The notes: generated by a model from the letters alone, not told the origin. A stretch of DNA of 64,000 bases from Tichowtungia sp964398915 (GCA_964398915.1 CAYNOR010000011.1:22489-86488), one strand, 5' to 3'; positions 1 to 9,441 are shown, numbered from the stretch's first letter. Numbers and translations are program-made.

Positions 1-199
1 AGGCTTCCCCCACGGGGGCCGACGGATTGCCCTCGGCCGCCTCTCCAGACCAAATCCACGTAGCTTCCTCCGCTGCAGGCCCGGGTTCTCCCGCCGCCAC
101 AAAGGGAAACACCGCAATCAACAGCAATGGCCGAAGCTTGGCTGTGACACAGAGACGGGGGAGGGAAAAAGGCCTTGTGGTTTTTGGATTTGTATTCAT
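1..199 (-). CDS. Secreted protein, N-terminal part only (runs off left edge)
   Basis: The ATG is at 197-199 and the frame stays open to base 1, giving 66 residues. The first 38 or so form a signal peptide: a basic n-region (MNTNPKTTRPFS), the hydrophobic core LRPLLLIAVFPFVAA, and a likely cleavage before GEPGPAAEE. The mature start reads EEATWIWSGEAAEGNPSAP. A 'WIW...APVG' segment of this kind opens the beta-sandwich of many secreted glycosidase-like proteins of the PVC group, and the GH106-like protein at 59780-63502 has a related 'APVDTRFFRRTL' segment. Export is well supported. The enzymatic identity is not, because the catalytic part lies outside the window. Confidence 0.6.
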   Translation of the reverse strand, partial: MNTNPKTTRPFSLPRLCVTAKLRPLLLIAVFPFVAAGEPGPAAEEATWIWSGEAAEGNPSAPVGEA

Positions 200-649
200 A
201 GAGGGCATTTTTGGTTCCGGATTCGCAGACGAAAGCGGCACGAGGGTAAAAACACTCACCTGCCTTGTCAAGATGCATGGCTAGTGTAGTGTCTCCTAAA
301 TAAATTTACAAAATCATTAGTGTCCCAATATTAGTAAAATGTAAAACGTGTCACCCAAGAGGTTCCGGTCAAATACAAAATACCCCTTCCATTCCGCTGA
401 GTAAGCGGCTTCCTTTTACTCCTTGTTTTAATCGGGATCAACCGTCGCCTCAACCTTGCGTTCCGTACCATGGTCTTCTTCTGCGGTTGTTTCAGTCACC
501 CATCTGGCTCTCAGATTCAGGCGAACCGCCGAGGCGATTCTATTGCCCGAATCCACATCCTTTACAGGACCAGAAAACCGTTTGTACCCGCTCGTCGCCT
601 ATTCAGTCACCGTGGTTCTCTCCTTGTGGAGATTCCAGACCCTTGGAGG
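200..649. other. Intergenic, no gene recognised
   Basis: AT-rich at 285-350, where GTGTC(T/C)C motifs recur (tagtgtctcct at 290-300, tagtgtcccaa near 335-345). No reading frame with protein-like composition was found on either strand. The segment at 400-640 is more GC-rich and may be decayed coding sequence continuing from the pseudogene to its right. Confidence 0.5.
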
Positions 650-955
650 CTAGCAGGACAGACCGCGAAAGCTGAAGCGATACCGCCGGTTCCAATCAGT
701 CCGCTGGTTTGAGCAGACCCTTTCAGCGTGAGTGTTCGCAATGCACACTGCATCGAGCCGTTCACCATCAAGCCTCTCTGCACAGCTTCCGTAAACAACA
801 GGGATGCCCAGCTTTCTCTGGAGTTGTCCGGCCTGGCGCATCGACTTGGATGCCGCCGCAACCACATGCCCCTCGCCGGTATTTTCCAATGCCTAGCAAA
901 ACTTCGGAGCCATCAGCCCGCACCCGGGAATACCCCAGCGAATTTTATCTGCCAT
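650..955 (-). pseudogene. Decayed Gfo/Idh/MocA-family oxidoreductase
   Basis: From an ATG at 953-955, preceded by GGAGAG, the frame reads MADKIRWGIPGCGLMAPKFC and then an in-frame TAG. This is the N-terminal Rossmann start (GxGxxA) of NAD(P)-dependent Gfo/Idh/MocA dehydrogenases. Past the stop the same frame continues with VVAAASKSM, GIPVVYGSCAERL and LDAVCIANTHAE, the next conserved blocks of that family. The homology ends near 720. In another frame at 667-700 a second motif, GLIGTGGIASAFA, looks like the start of a different family member, so the remnant may be a fusion of two decayed genes. The substrate-binding C-terminal domain is absent. Confidence 0.6.
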
Positions 956-1012
956 ACTCTCCGTTCTGCCAGGCTGGAGAAAAAGTCCGAAACGGCATCC
1001 GTCTGTAAATTA

Positions 1013-2569
1013 TTATTTGTAGTCGTCGGGATTGATGCCGAGTTTCTGGATGCGGTAGTTGATGATGCGCTGGGTCGTGTTGAGATAGCGTGCCGAGGCC
1101 GCGGCGTTGCCCCTGTGTTTTTTCAGCGCATCAATCAGAATTTCCTTTTCGTAGCTCTCGACCATTGTTTTCAGATCGGCACCGTCTTTCGGGAAAATGG
1201 AGGTCTGAGTTTCATCACCGGTCTGAAGCGAGGGTGGCAGGTTATAGCCGTGTATCACTTCATCAGAGGCCGTCAGCACAGCACGCTCAATACAGTTTTC
1301 CAGCTCGCGCACATTGCCCGGCCAGTGATAGGCCATCATCATGTTGATCGCCGATGTAGAGGTGCGTTTAATGCTCTTGCCGTACATTTCGCCGTATTTC
1401 TGAAGGAAATGATCGGCCAGCAGCATGATGTCGCTGCGCCGTTCGCGCAACGGCGGCAGGATGATCGGAAACACGTTAAGGCGATAATACAGATCCTCGC
1501 GGAACTTTTCCTCGGAAATTTCTTTTTCAAGATTGCGGCTGGTTGCGGCAAGTACGCGAACATTAACCGAAACGCTTTCCGAACTTCCGACGCGTTCAAA
1601 GGTCCTCTCCTGCAGGACCCTCAAAAGCCGCACCTGTACGGCCGGAGAAATGTCGCCGATTTCGTCGAGAAAGATGGTTCCGCCGTTAGCCATTTCGAAA
1701 CGGCCCTTGCGCTGCTGGGTGGCGCCGGTAAAGGCCCCTTTTTCATGGCCGAAAAGTTCACTTTCAATCAGATTTTCCGGCAGTGCCGCACAGTTTACAC
1801 TGATAAAGGCATTATTGCGACGCTCACTGCCGTAATGAACGGCACGGGCAACCAGTTCTTTACCGGTTCCGCTCTCGCCGCGAATCAGAACAGTCGCTGT
1901 GCTGTTAGCCACCTGAACGATCTGTTCGTAAACAGAACGCATGGCACTGCAATTGCCGATGATGTTATGCATCCGGTAACGATCACCTAGCTGCCGGCGC
2001 AGCTTTTCGTTTTCAGAAATCAGACCTTCACGTTCTTCAAGCTCCTCCCGGATACTGGCCACCGCTTCGGCCAGAATGTTGGCGACCAGTTCAAGGAATC
2101 GTTGATAGCGCCGGAGCGCCTCAAGATCTGTCGTAATCGACAGGTCGATGCTCATCGTTCCGATCACGGCTTTACGGTAGATGACCGGGACGCAGATAAA
2201 GGCCGTCGGATTTCCCGTGCGGGATTTCGTGAGATTCAGGAATCGGGGATCTTTACTGATATCCGGGATAAGGGCCGACTGCCCAGTCTGCGCTACCCGG
2301 CCGGTAATTCCTTCACCGAGTTTATACTGCCCGCGCTTTTTCTCTTCAGATGTCAATCCGCGTGAGGCCTCGATCACAAAGATTTCGGTGTCCGGCTTGC
2401 GCAACGTAAAGGTTCCGCGCGACACACTGAGCTCGGTTTCCATGATGTCGAGCACCTCGATCAGCAGCTCAGAAACGGTATGAGGGTGAGTCGCAGCCGC
2501 CTGAGAAATTTGATAAAGGATCGCTAATTCCTTTTCACTCTGCCCAGCATAGTTGGTTAAAGTTGGCAT
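1013..2569 (-). CDS. NifA-like sigma-54-dependent transcriptional activator (GAF-AAA+-Fis HTH)
   Basis: A 518-residue enhancer-binding protein. An N-terminal GAF sensor domain covers about 20-170, followed by a coiled linker (about 170-205). The AAA+ domain covers about 205-430 with Walker A GESGTGKE (231-238), the sigma-54 contact loop GAFTGA (278-283) and Walker B TIFLDEIGD. A Fis-type helix-turn-helix ends the protein (GNAAASARYLNTTQRIINYR). This is the full NifA architecture and length. It drives open-complex formation by sigma-54 RNA polymerase. The gene is divergent from gltB, which suggests control of glutamate synthase in response to nitrogen status; that is inference from position. 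No nif genes are in view, so a general nitrogen regulator is more likely than a nitrogen-fixation one. Confidence 0.85.
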   Translation of the reverse strand: MPTLTNYAGQSEKELAILYQISQAAATHPHTVSELLIEVLDIMETELSVSRGTFTLRKPDTEIFVIEASRGLTSEEKKRGQYKLGEGITGRVAQTGQSALIPDISKDPRFLNLTKSRTGNPTAFICVPVIYRKAVIGTMSIDLSITTDLEALRRYQRFLELVANILAEAVASIREELEEREGLISENEKLRRQLGDRYRMHNIIGNCSAMRSVYEQIVQVANSTATVLIRGESGTGKELVARAVHYGSERRNNAFISVNCAALPENLIESELFGHEKGAFTGATQQRKGRFEMANGGTIFLDEIGDISPAVQVRLLRVLQERTFERVGSSESVSVNVRVLAATSRNLEKEISEEKFREDLYYRLNVFPIILPPLRERRSDIMLLADHFLQKYGEMYGKSIKRTSTSAINMMMAYHWPGNVRELENCIERAVLTASDEVIHGYNLPPSLQTGDETQTSIFPKDGADLKTMVESYEKEILIDALKKHRGNAAASARYLNTTQRIINYRIQKLGINPDDYK

Positions 2570-2856
2570 AATTAATTCCTAATTTGTATTACAAGCATAT
2601 TTTATAAACAATAATGTAACTGACATCCATACTATTTTATATTTTTATACAAACAACCGCTAAATTAAAACCACATCAATCATCTTTTACAGACGACTTT
2701 TAAAGTCTCTTTATTGTCGCCTCTCATGAACTTCAAAACAAAAATGTAACACATTGAGAACTGATAACACAAGTGTACTGTTTTGTGTTTTTGATAGGTT
2801 GACTATTCCGTCGAAAAGCGTACTGTTCGACAGCTTGATTCAATGAGGGTTTCACT
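2570..2856. promoter_or_regulatory. Divergent AT-rich promoter region between the NifA-like gene and gltB
   Basis: The 287 bases between the two divergent start codons are markedly AT-rich compared with the flanking genes. GTACTGTT occurs twice (near 2776 and 2820), as a possible binding-site pair. TTGACT near 2803 could be a -35 box, but no good -10 follows. I found no convincing sigma-54 site (GG-N10-GC) upstream of the gltB start. GAGGG at 2845-2849 is the gltB ribosome-binding site, 7 bases from the ATG. Confidence 0.45.
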
Positions 2857-5800
2857 ATGCAAAAAACAAACGATTTTCAAAAATGTTTCCCGGAACCGCA
2901 AGGCCTATACCACTCGGAGAACGAGCATGATGCCTGCGGCGTCGGTTTCATCTGCAACCTGCACGGAAAAAAATCGCATGACATTATTCATCATGCGCTC
3001 GAAATTCTGGTCCGCCTCACCCACCGCGGGGCCTGCGGTTGCGACCCGCTGACCGGCGACGGCGCCGGCATTCTTCTTCAGATCCCCCACGCTTTCTATA
3101 AGAAGGAATGTGAAAAGCTCGGCATCAACCTCCCCGCTGAGCAGGAATACGGCACCGGGCTGGTTTTCCTCCCGCAGGACGAAGCGCAAAGAAAAGTCTG
3201 CATAGAAATTCTCGAGCAAGCCATTGCAGAAGAAGGACAGAAACTGCTCGGATGGCGCACCGTTCCGACCTGCAACCGGCTGATCGGCGAGACCGCCCGT
3301 GCTTCCGAGCCTCATATTATGCAGGTATTCATCGGACGCGGCAAAGGCGTGAGCGATCCACGCACCTTCGATCGTATGCTCTACATCATCCGTAAGGTTG
3401 CCGAAAACCGTATTTTCCACTCCGATCTTATCTGCAAAGCTGATTTTTACATTCCCACACTCACCTGCCGCATCATCATCTATAAAGGACTGCTCCTGCC
3501 CGAACAGATGGAATTTTACTATCCCGACCTGCTTGACAGCGATTTCACCAGCGCACTCGCGCTTGTACATCAGCGCTACAGCACCAACACCTTCCCGGCA
3601 TGGAAACTGGCCCAGCCGTTCCATGTCCTTTGCCATAACGGCGAAATCAATACCCTGCGCGGTAACTTTAACTGGATGAACGCGCGTCAGGGTCTCTTAA
3701 AATCGCGGCTCTTCGGAGAAAATATCGACCGCCTCTTCCCGATCATTCAGCCGGGACTTTCCGACTCCGCCTCGCTCGACCAGGCCGTCGAACTGCTTTA
3801 CCACGGCGGACGTTCGCTCCCGCACATCATGAGCATGCTCATTCCCGAAGCCTGGCAGAATCATAAGACCATGAGCGCCGAGAAAAAAGCATTCTACGAA
3901 TACCACTCCTGCCTGATGGAGCCGTGGGACGGTCCCGCTTCTATTCCATTCACTGACGGAACCTGTCTCGGTGCGATTCTCGACCGCAACGGCCTGCGCC
4001 CGTCGCGCTACATCGTTACCAAAGACGGCTACGTCATCATGGGTTCGGAAACCGGTATTGTAGATATCGATCCGGCCAACGTGGAACGCAAAGGCCGCCT
4101 CGAACCGGGCCGCATGTTTCTCGTCGATATGGAAAAAGGACGCATCGTGCCGGATGAAGAAATCAAACACGAAATCGCCTCCGGCCAGCCCTATGAAAAA
4201 TGGCTCAGCGAAAACCTTGTCGCTCTTTCCAGTCTGCCGCCGGAAGAAGCGACCGGCTGCGACCCTGAAACGCTGTTGCAACGCGAACGCATGTTCGGCT
4301 ACACGATGGAAGATCTGAACCAGATTCTAGCCCCGATGGCCAAAGAAGGAGAAGAAGTCTCCGGTTCGATGGGTATCGACACTCCGCTGGCGGTACTCGC
4401 CGACAAGCCGCAAATCCTTTATAACTACTTCAAACAGCTCTTCGCTCAGGTCACCAACCCGCCGCTCGATGCCATCCGCGAAAAATGTGTCACCTCACTC
4501 GTCACCAATATCGGTGCCGAACAGGATCTTTTCGCGGAAACACCAAAACATTGCAGCCAGCTCAAGCTTGATCAGCCGATCATCACCAATGACGAGCTCG
4601 CCCGGATCCGCAAACTCAAGCATAGCAACCTCAAACCCGTCACCCTGCCGATGCTTTACAAGGTTTCCGAAGGCGGCGAAGGATTACGCAATGCACTCGA
4701 AAAACTGTGCGCCGACGCCTCTGCGGCTATTGAAAAAGGCTACACGCTACTGATTCTTTCCGACCGGGAAGCCGATCAGGAAAATGCGCCGATCCCCGCT
4801 CTGCTCGCAACCGCCGCAGTACATCACCACCTGATCAAAAAACTTCAGCGCACCCGTTGCGGACTGATTGTTGAATCCGGCGAGCCTCGCGAAGTACACC
4901 ACTTTGCTCTGCTGATCGGCTACGGTGCCGGCGCGATCAATCCGTACATGGTTGGCCAGATCATGAACGACATGATTAAGCAGGAGCTGCTGACCGGTCT
5001 CGATTGGAAATCCGCGAAGAAGAACTTTGTCAAAGCCATCAACAAGGGCCTGCTCAAAGTCATGTCGAAGATGGGCATCTCCACACTGCACAGCTATCGC
5101 GGCGCACAGATTTTTGAAGCTGTCGGCTTGAACAGCAGCGTAATCGACACCTACTTTGCCGGCACAGCATCGCGCATTGGCGGAATCGGCCTCGACGGCA
5201 TCGCCCGGGAAATCAGCGCACGCCATCAGTCCGCCTTCCCGAAACGGGCTTCCGACAAAAACCTGCCGCTCGATATCGGCGGCGCCTACAAGTGGCGGCG
5301 CAACGGTGAAGATCACCTGCTTAACCCGCTGGCTATCGCCAAACTTCAAGAAGCTGTTCGCACCGACAACGCCGACCGGTTCAAAGAGTTTTCCGATCTG
5401 GTCAACCACGACAATCAGGCGGTTTACACACTGCGCGGGCTGTTTAAATTTAAAAACGACCGTCCGGCGATTCCGCTCAGCGACGTTGAACCGTGGACCG
5501 CTATCGTCAAACGTTTCAAAACCGGAGCGATGTCTTACGGCTCCATCAGCCAGGAAGCGCACGAAACACTCGCGATTGCCATGAACCGCATCGGCGGCAA
5601 GAGCAACTGCGGCGAAGGCGGCGAAGATGAAGATCGGTTCCTGCCCGATGAAAACGGCGACCTGCGCCGCTCGGCCATCAAACAAGTGGCTTCCGGACGC
5701 TTCGGTGTCACCAGTAACTATCTGACCAACGCCGATGAAATCCAAATCAAGATGGCGCAAGGTGCCAAGCCCGGCGAAGGCGGACAGCTTCCCGGCCATA

Positions 5801-7398
5801 AAGTTAAACCGTGGATCGCCAAAACACGCTATTCCACTCCGTATGTGACACTGATCTCGCCGCCGCCACATCACGATATTTATTCCATTGAAGACCTCGC
5901 ACAGCTCATCTACGACCTGAAGAGCGCCAACCCGTCAGCCGCCGTAACCGTTAAACTGGTTTCTGAAGTCGGTGTCGGCACCGTCGCCGCCGGCGTCGCC
6001 AAGGGAAAAGCCGATCTCGTACTCATCAGCGGCTACGACGGCGGAACCGGCGCCTCGCCGCAATCCTCCATCAAGCATGCCGGGTTGCCGTGGGAGCTCG
6101 GTCTGGCAGAAGCCCAGCAAACATTGATTCTCAACAAACTGCGTAGCCGTATCCGCGTTGAATGCGACGGCAAGCTGCTGACCGGACGCGACGTCGCCGT
6201 CGCCGCCCTGCTCGGTGCCGAAGAATTCGGTTTCTCGACCGGCCCGCTGATTACGCTTGGCTGTATCATGATGCGCGTCTGCCACATGAACACCTGCCCT
6301 GTCGGCGTCGCGACACAGGATCCCGAACTGCGTAAAAAATTCTGCGGCAAACCGGAATATGTCATTAATTTCTTCCGCTTCGTCGCGGAAGAGCTGCGAC
6401 AGATCATGGCTGAGCTCGGATTCCGAACCCTGGACGAAATGGTCGGACACTGCGAACGGCTCGACGTCCGCGAAGCCGTTGAAAAATGGAAAACTAAAGG
6501 ACTCGATTTCTCAAAGATTCTCTACCAGCCGCCGGTCGACGAAAACACCCCGTTGCGCTGTACCGAAAAGCAAAGCGATGACCTGGCCGGTGCGCTTGAC
6601 CACGACCTGATCCGGCAGGCTAAACCGGCGCTGGAACGCGGCGAACGGGTCGTCATTCATGCACAGGTTCGCAACATCCACCGCACAGTCGGCGCTATGC
6701 TCAGCCACGAAATTTCCAAGCGCTACGGCGAGCGCGGCCTGCCCGAAGACCGGATCACCATTCACGCGACCGGCTCGGCCGGACAAAGCTTCGGCGGATT
6801 CGGCGCGAAAGGGATCACCTTCCGCATCATCGGCGATGCCAACGACTACTTCGGTAAAGGGCTCTCCGGTGCGAAACTCATCATCCGCCCGCCGGAAGAT
6901 GCCACCTTCATCGCCGAAGACAACATTCTGATCGGCAACGTCGCCTTCTACGGCGCGGTCAAAGGCGAAGCCTACATCCGCGGCCGGGCCGGCGAACGCT
7001 TCTGCGTCCGCAACAGCGGTGTACATGCCGTCGTCGAAGGCATCGGCGATCACGGTTGTGAATACATGACCGGCGGCAGCGTGGTCGTCCTCGGTCCGAC
7101 CGGACGCAATTTCGCCGCCGGTATGAGCGGAGGCATAGCCTACGTACTCGACGAAGCGGGCGACTTCATTGAAAACCGCTGCAATCCGGAAATGGTCGAT
7201 TTCGATCCGCTCACCAACGACGACATCGCCAGCCTGTGCGAACGGCTTGAAAAACACCTGGAATATACAGGTAGTGCTGTAGCGCGGAGACTTCTCCATA
7301 ACTGGCAGAACTCCGTGAAGAAATTCATCAAAGTCATTCCGGTCGACTACAAACGCGCCTTACAGCGCATCGCTGATGAGAAGAGAACCGGGGAATAA
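2857..7398 (+). CDS. gltB: Glutamate synthase, large (alpha) subunit
   Basis: This 1513-residue protein has the usual GltB length. It releases ammonia from glutamine and uses it with 2-oxoglutarate to make glutamate in the cytoplasm. Order: class II (Ntn) glutaminase domain from Cys27 (HDACGVGF; the leader before Cys27 is normally cleaved) to about 450; central domain (about 480-770); FMN-binding synthase domain (about 820-1190) with the iron-sulfur cysteines C1136-x5-C-x4-C (CIMMRVCHMNTCPVG); and the C-terminal GXGXG beta-helix (about 1260-1490). GAGGG 7 bases upstream supports this start. It partners with GltD, encoded 560 bases downstream but separated by an unrelated small gene. The divergent NifA-like activator is the likely regulator. 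Confidence 0.96.
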   Translation: MQKTNDFQKCFPEPQGLYHSENEHDACGVGFICNLHGKKSHDIIHHALEILVRLTHRGACGCDPLTGDGAGILLQIPHAFYKKECEKLGINLPAEQEYGTGLVFLPQDEAQRKVCIEILEQAIAEEGQKLLGWRTVPTCNRLIGETARASEPHIMQVFIGRGKGVSDPRTFDRMLYIIRKVAENRIFHSDLICKADFYIPTLTCRIIIYKGLLLPEQMEFYYPDLLDSDFTSALALVHQRYSTNTFPAWKLAQPFHVLCHNGEINTLRGNFNWMNARQGLLKSRLFGENIDRLFPIIQPGLSDSASLDQAVELLYHGGRSLPHIMSMLIPEAWQNHKTMSAEKKAFYEYHSCLMEPWDGPASIPFTDGTCLGAILDRNGLRPSRYIVTKDGYVIMGSETGIVDIDPANVERKGRLEPGRMFLVDMEKGRIVPDEEIKHEIASGQPYEKWLSENLVALSSLPPEEATGCDPETLLQRERMFGYTMEDLNQILAPMAKEGEEVSGSMGIDTPLAVLADKPQILYNYFKQLFAQVTNPPLDAIREKCVTSLVTNIGAEQDLFAETPKHCSQLKLDQPIITNDELARIRKLKHSNLKPVTLPMLYKVSEGGEGLRNALEKLCADASAAIEKGYTLLILSDREADQENAPIPALLATAAVHHHLIKKLQRTRCGLIVESGEPREVHHFALLIGYGAGAINPYMVGQIMNDMIKQELLTGLDWKSAKKNFVKAINKGLLKVMSKMGISTLHSYRGAQIFEAVGLNSSVIDTYFAGTASRIGGIGLDGIAREISARHQSAFPKRASDKNLPLDIGGAYKWRRNGEDHLLNPLAIAKLQEAVRTDNADRFKEFSDLVNHDNQAVYTLRGLFKFKNDRPAIPLSDVEPWTAIVKRFKTGAMSYGSISQEAHETLAIAMNRIGGKSNCGEGGEDEDRFLPDENGDLRRSAIKQVASGRFGVTSNYLTNADEIQIKMAQGAKPGEGGQLPGHKVKPWIAKTRYSTPYVTLISPPPHHDIYSIEDLAQLIYDLKSANPSAAVTVKLVSEVGVGTVAAGVAKGKADLVLISGYDGGTGASPQSSIKHAGLPWELGLAEAQQTLILNKLRSRIRVECDGKLLTGRDVAVAALLGAEEFGFSTGPLITLGCIMMRVCHMNTCPVGVATQDPELRKKFCGKPEYVINFFRFVAEELRQIMAELGFRTLDEMVGHCERLDVREAVEKWKTKGLDFSKILYQPPVDENTPLRCTEKQSDDLAGALDHDLIRQAKPALERGERVVIHAQVRNIHRTVGAMLSHEISKRYGERGLPEDRITIHATGSAGQSFGGFGAKGITFRIIGDANDYFGKGLSGAKLIIRPPEDATFIAEDNILIGNVAFYGAVKGEAYIRGRAGERFCVRNSGVHAVVEGIGDHGCEYMTGGSVVVLGPTGRNFAAGMSGGIAYVLDEAGDFIENRCNPEMVDFDPLTNDDIASLCERLEKHLEYTGSAVARRLLHNWQNSVKKFIKVIPVDYKRALQRIADEKRTGE

Positions 7399-7409
7399 GG
7401 AGAAGACTT

Positions 7410-7497
7410 TAGGCTATAGACCTTAGACTTTAGAAATTAAACAAGCGCAGGAAGAATGGCGATAGATCTAAAGCCCAAAGCCTAAAGTCTAAAGCCT
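7410..7497. repeat. Short TTTAGACTT-type repeat cluster, left of the four-helix-bundle gene
   Basis: Contains ttaggctatagaccttag, actttag and, near the right end, the complementary run taaagcctaaagtctaaagc. The two halves can pair as an imperfect inverted repeat. The same words recur at 7878-7935 and 26455-26493. Together the two nearer clusters bracket the gene at 7505-7867. Confidence 0.7.
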
Positions 7498-7504
7498 GTG
7501 AAAT

Positions 7505-7867
7505 ATGAGAGACCATCGGAAGTTGAAAGCATTTGAATTGGCTGATGCACTCGCACTGTCGGTGTATCGGCTGACGCAAAATTTCCCCAAGGAAGAAACC
7601 TTTGGTCTGACTTCACAGATGCGCCGCGCAGCTGTTTCAGTCCCCTCTAATATTGTTGAAGGTTGCGCGCGGAATACAGAGAAGGATTACATCCACTTTC
7701 TGGACAACGCCTACGGATCGGCGAAGGAAGTCGAATATCAGGCATCGATCGCCCGTCGGCTCGGATATTTGGGAACGAACAAACTGGAAGAAGATGCGGC
7801 GGAAGTCGCGCGAGTATTAAACGCTTTGATAAATGCATTAAGGAATGGTGGCGGAGAAAGCAACTGA
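7505..7867 (+). CDS. Four-helix-bundle (S23/IVP) protein
   Basis: A 120-residue, mostly helical protein with the family signature LxxxFPxxExFGLTSQMRRAAVSVPSNIVEG followed by a helix around EKDYIHFLDNAYGSAKEVEYQ. This family was first found encoded inside 23S rRNA intervening sequences of Leptospira and Coxiella and is also common as free-standing genes. It is pentameric and positively charged in known members; the function is unclear and may involve nucleic-acid binding. Here it sits between gltB and gltD on the same strand and is flanked on both sides by related short repeats, as if inserted as a cassette. No Shine-Dalgarno sequence is obvious. Confidence 0.88.
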   Translation: MRDHRKLKAFELADALALSVYRLTQNFPKEETFGLTSQMRRAAVSVPSNIVEGCARNTEKDYIHFLDNAYGSAKEVEYQASIARRLGYLGTNKLEEDAAEVARVLNALINALRNGGGESN

Positions 7868-7877
7868 CCAAACCTTC

Positions 7878-7935
7878 AGGCCTATAGCCTAAAGTCTATA
7901 AAGCCTATGGTCTATGGCCTAAGGTCTAAAGCCTT
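7878..7935. repeat. Short TTTAGACTT-type repeat cluster, right of the four-helix-bundle gene
   Basis: Holds cctatagcctaaagtctat, aagcctatggtctatggcct and aaggtctaaagcct in series, the same vocabulary as 7410-7497. It ends 22 bases before the gltD start codon. An in-frame ATG inside it (7907) would extend gltD, but that extension is repeat-derived. Confidence 0.7.
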
Positions 7936-7957
7936 CTCCGTCTCCGAAGGAGACGAT

Positions 7958-9424
7958 ATGGGAAAACCAACAGGATTTAAAGAATTCGAGCGCAAGACAC
8001 CGGCCGAGCGGCCGATTGTTGAACGCATCAAGGACTACAGTGAAGTCTATCGTCTGTTCCCGGAAGACAAGCTTCGTGAACAGGCCGCGCGCTGCATGAA
8101 CTGCGGCGTTCCCTTCTGCCACATCGGCTGCCCGCTCGGAAATATTATTCCCGAATTCAACGACCTCACCTACAAAGGTCACTGGAAAAAAGCGTGGGAA
8201 ATGCTCTCCGCCACCAACAACTTTCCGGAATTCACCGGACGTCTTTGTCCCGCGCCGTGCGAAGAAGCCTGCGTACTTGGCATTAATGCGCCGCCGGTCA
8301 CCATCGAGAATATCGAGAAGGAAATTATCGAACACGCCTTCCGCGAAGAGTGGGTCGTTCCGGTCGTTCCGGAAACCCGCACCGGAAAAACCGTCGCCGT
8401 CATCGGCTCCGGACCGGCGGGTCTGGCTGCGGCTCAGCAGCTCAACCGCGGCGGGCATACCGTCACCGTATTCGAACGCGCTGACCGTATCGGAGGACTG
8501 CTCCGCTACGGCATTCCCGATTTCAAACTCGAAAAGGCTGTCATTGATCGCCGTATCGAAGTGCTGAAAGCCGAAGGCATTGTTTTCAAAACCAGCGCGG
8601 CGGTCGGCACGGATATTTCCGCCGACGAACTGAAACAGTTTGATGCCGTCGTCCTCGCCATCGGCTCTACCATCGGACGCGATATGCCGATCCTAGGCCG
8701 CGACCTGAAGGGCATTCACTTCGCCATGGATTTCCTGCCGCTGCAGAATAAAACCTGCGCTGGCGATTTCGCCGAGCCGCAGATTTCCGCCAAAGGCAAA
8801 AACGTTGTCGTCATCGGCGGCGGTGACACTGGCTCCGACTGCGTCGGCACATCCATCCGCCACGGCGCACGCAGCGTCGTCAATTTCGAACTCTTCCCCG
8901 AACCGCCGGGCAGCCGCCCGTCGCACCAGCCTTGGCCCTACTGGCCGATGAAACTGCGTACCAGCTCCTCGCACCGCGAAGCGGGCGAAGATCCCCGCCG
9001 CTACTGCATGCTCACGAAGGAATTCAACGGCCACAACGGAAACGTCACCAGTGTACGCACCGTCAACGTCGAATTCACCCGCGAACGTCAGACCGGCAAA
9101 TCCAATATGGAAGAAGTACGCGGCTCACAAAAAGACTGGCCCGCCGACCTCGTCCTGCTGGCGCTCGGCTTTACCGGTCCGGAACGCGACAACGCCGTCA
9201 AAGCGCTGGGCGTTGAAATCGACCAAGCAGGCAACATCAAAACCGGCAAGAACTATCAGACTTCAGTTCCGAACGTCTTCGCTGCCGGTGACTGCCGCCG
9301 CGGACAATCGCTCATCGTCTGGGCGATTTCCGAAGGACGCGAAACCGCGCGCTGCGTCGATGAATTCCTGATGGGCGAAACCAGCCTGCCATCCCGCGGC
9401 CCGGCTGAGCTCCCGCGCCGCTAG
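7958..9424 (+). CDS. gltD: Glutamate synthase, small (beta) subunit
   Basis: The 488-residue NADPH-oxidising subunit that feeds electrons to GltB. The N-terminal part carries the iron-sulfur cysteines CMNCGVPFCHIGCP and CPAPCEEAC. The FAD-binding motif is VIGSGPAGLAAA, the NADP-binding motif VIGGGDTGSDCVG, and the C-terminal FAD contact is VFAAGDCRRGQSLIVWAI. The start at 7958 has AAGGAGA 5 bases upstream; an earlier in-frame ATG at 7907 lies in repeat DNA and gives a non-conserved leader. Length and motif order match ordinary bacterial GltD. The four-helix-bundle gene separates it from gltB, so co-transcription requires read-through of about 560 bases. Confidence 0.95.
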   Translation: MGKPTGFKEFERKTPAERPIVERIKDYSEVYRLFPEDKLREQAARCMNCGVPFCHIGCPLGNIIPEFNDLTYKGHWKKAWEMLSATNNFPEFTGRLCPAPCEEACVLGINAPPVTIENIEKEIIEHAFREEWVVPVVPETRTGKTVAVIGSGPAGLAAAQQLNRGGHTVTVFERADRIGGLLRYGIPDFKLEKAVIDRRIEVLKAEGIVFKTSAAVGTDISADELKQFDAVVLAIGSTIGRDMPILGRDLKGIHFAMDFLPLQNKTCAGDFAEPQISAKGKNVVVIGGGDTGSDCVGTSIRHGARSVVNFELFPEPPGSRPSHQPWPYWPMKLRTSSSHREAGEDPRRYCMLTKEFNGHNGNVTSVRTVNVEFTRERQTGKSNMEEVRGSQKDWPADLVLLALGFTGPERDNAVKALGVEIDQAGNIKTGKNYQTSVPNVFAAGDCRRGQSLIVWAISEGRETARCVDEFLMGETSLPSRGPAELPRR

Positions 9425-9441
9425 GCGCGGTCGCCAGCGGT

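Noticed and set aside
728..1990. A 420-codon open frame on the plus strand
   Set aside because: It lies opposite the NifA-like gene, shows no family motifs, and its composition reflects the complementary codons of that gene.
2845..2862. A GG-N10-GC spacing resembling a sigma-54 promoter before gltB
   Set aside because: It overlaps the ribosome-binding site and start codon, so transcription would begin inside the gene; the match is most likely chance.
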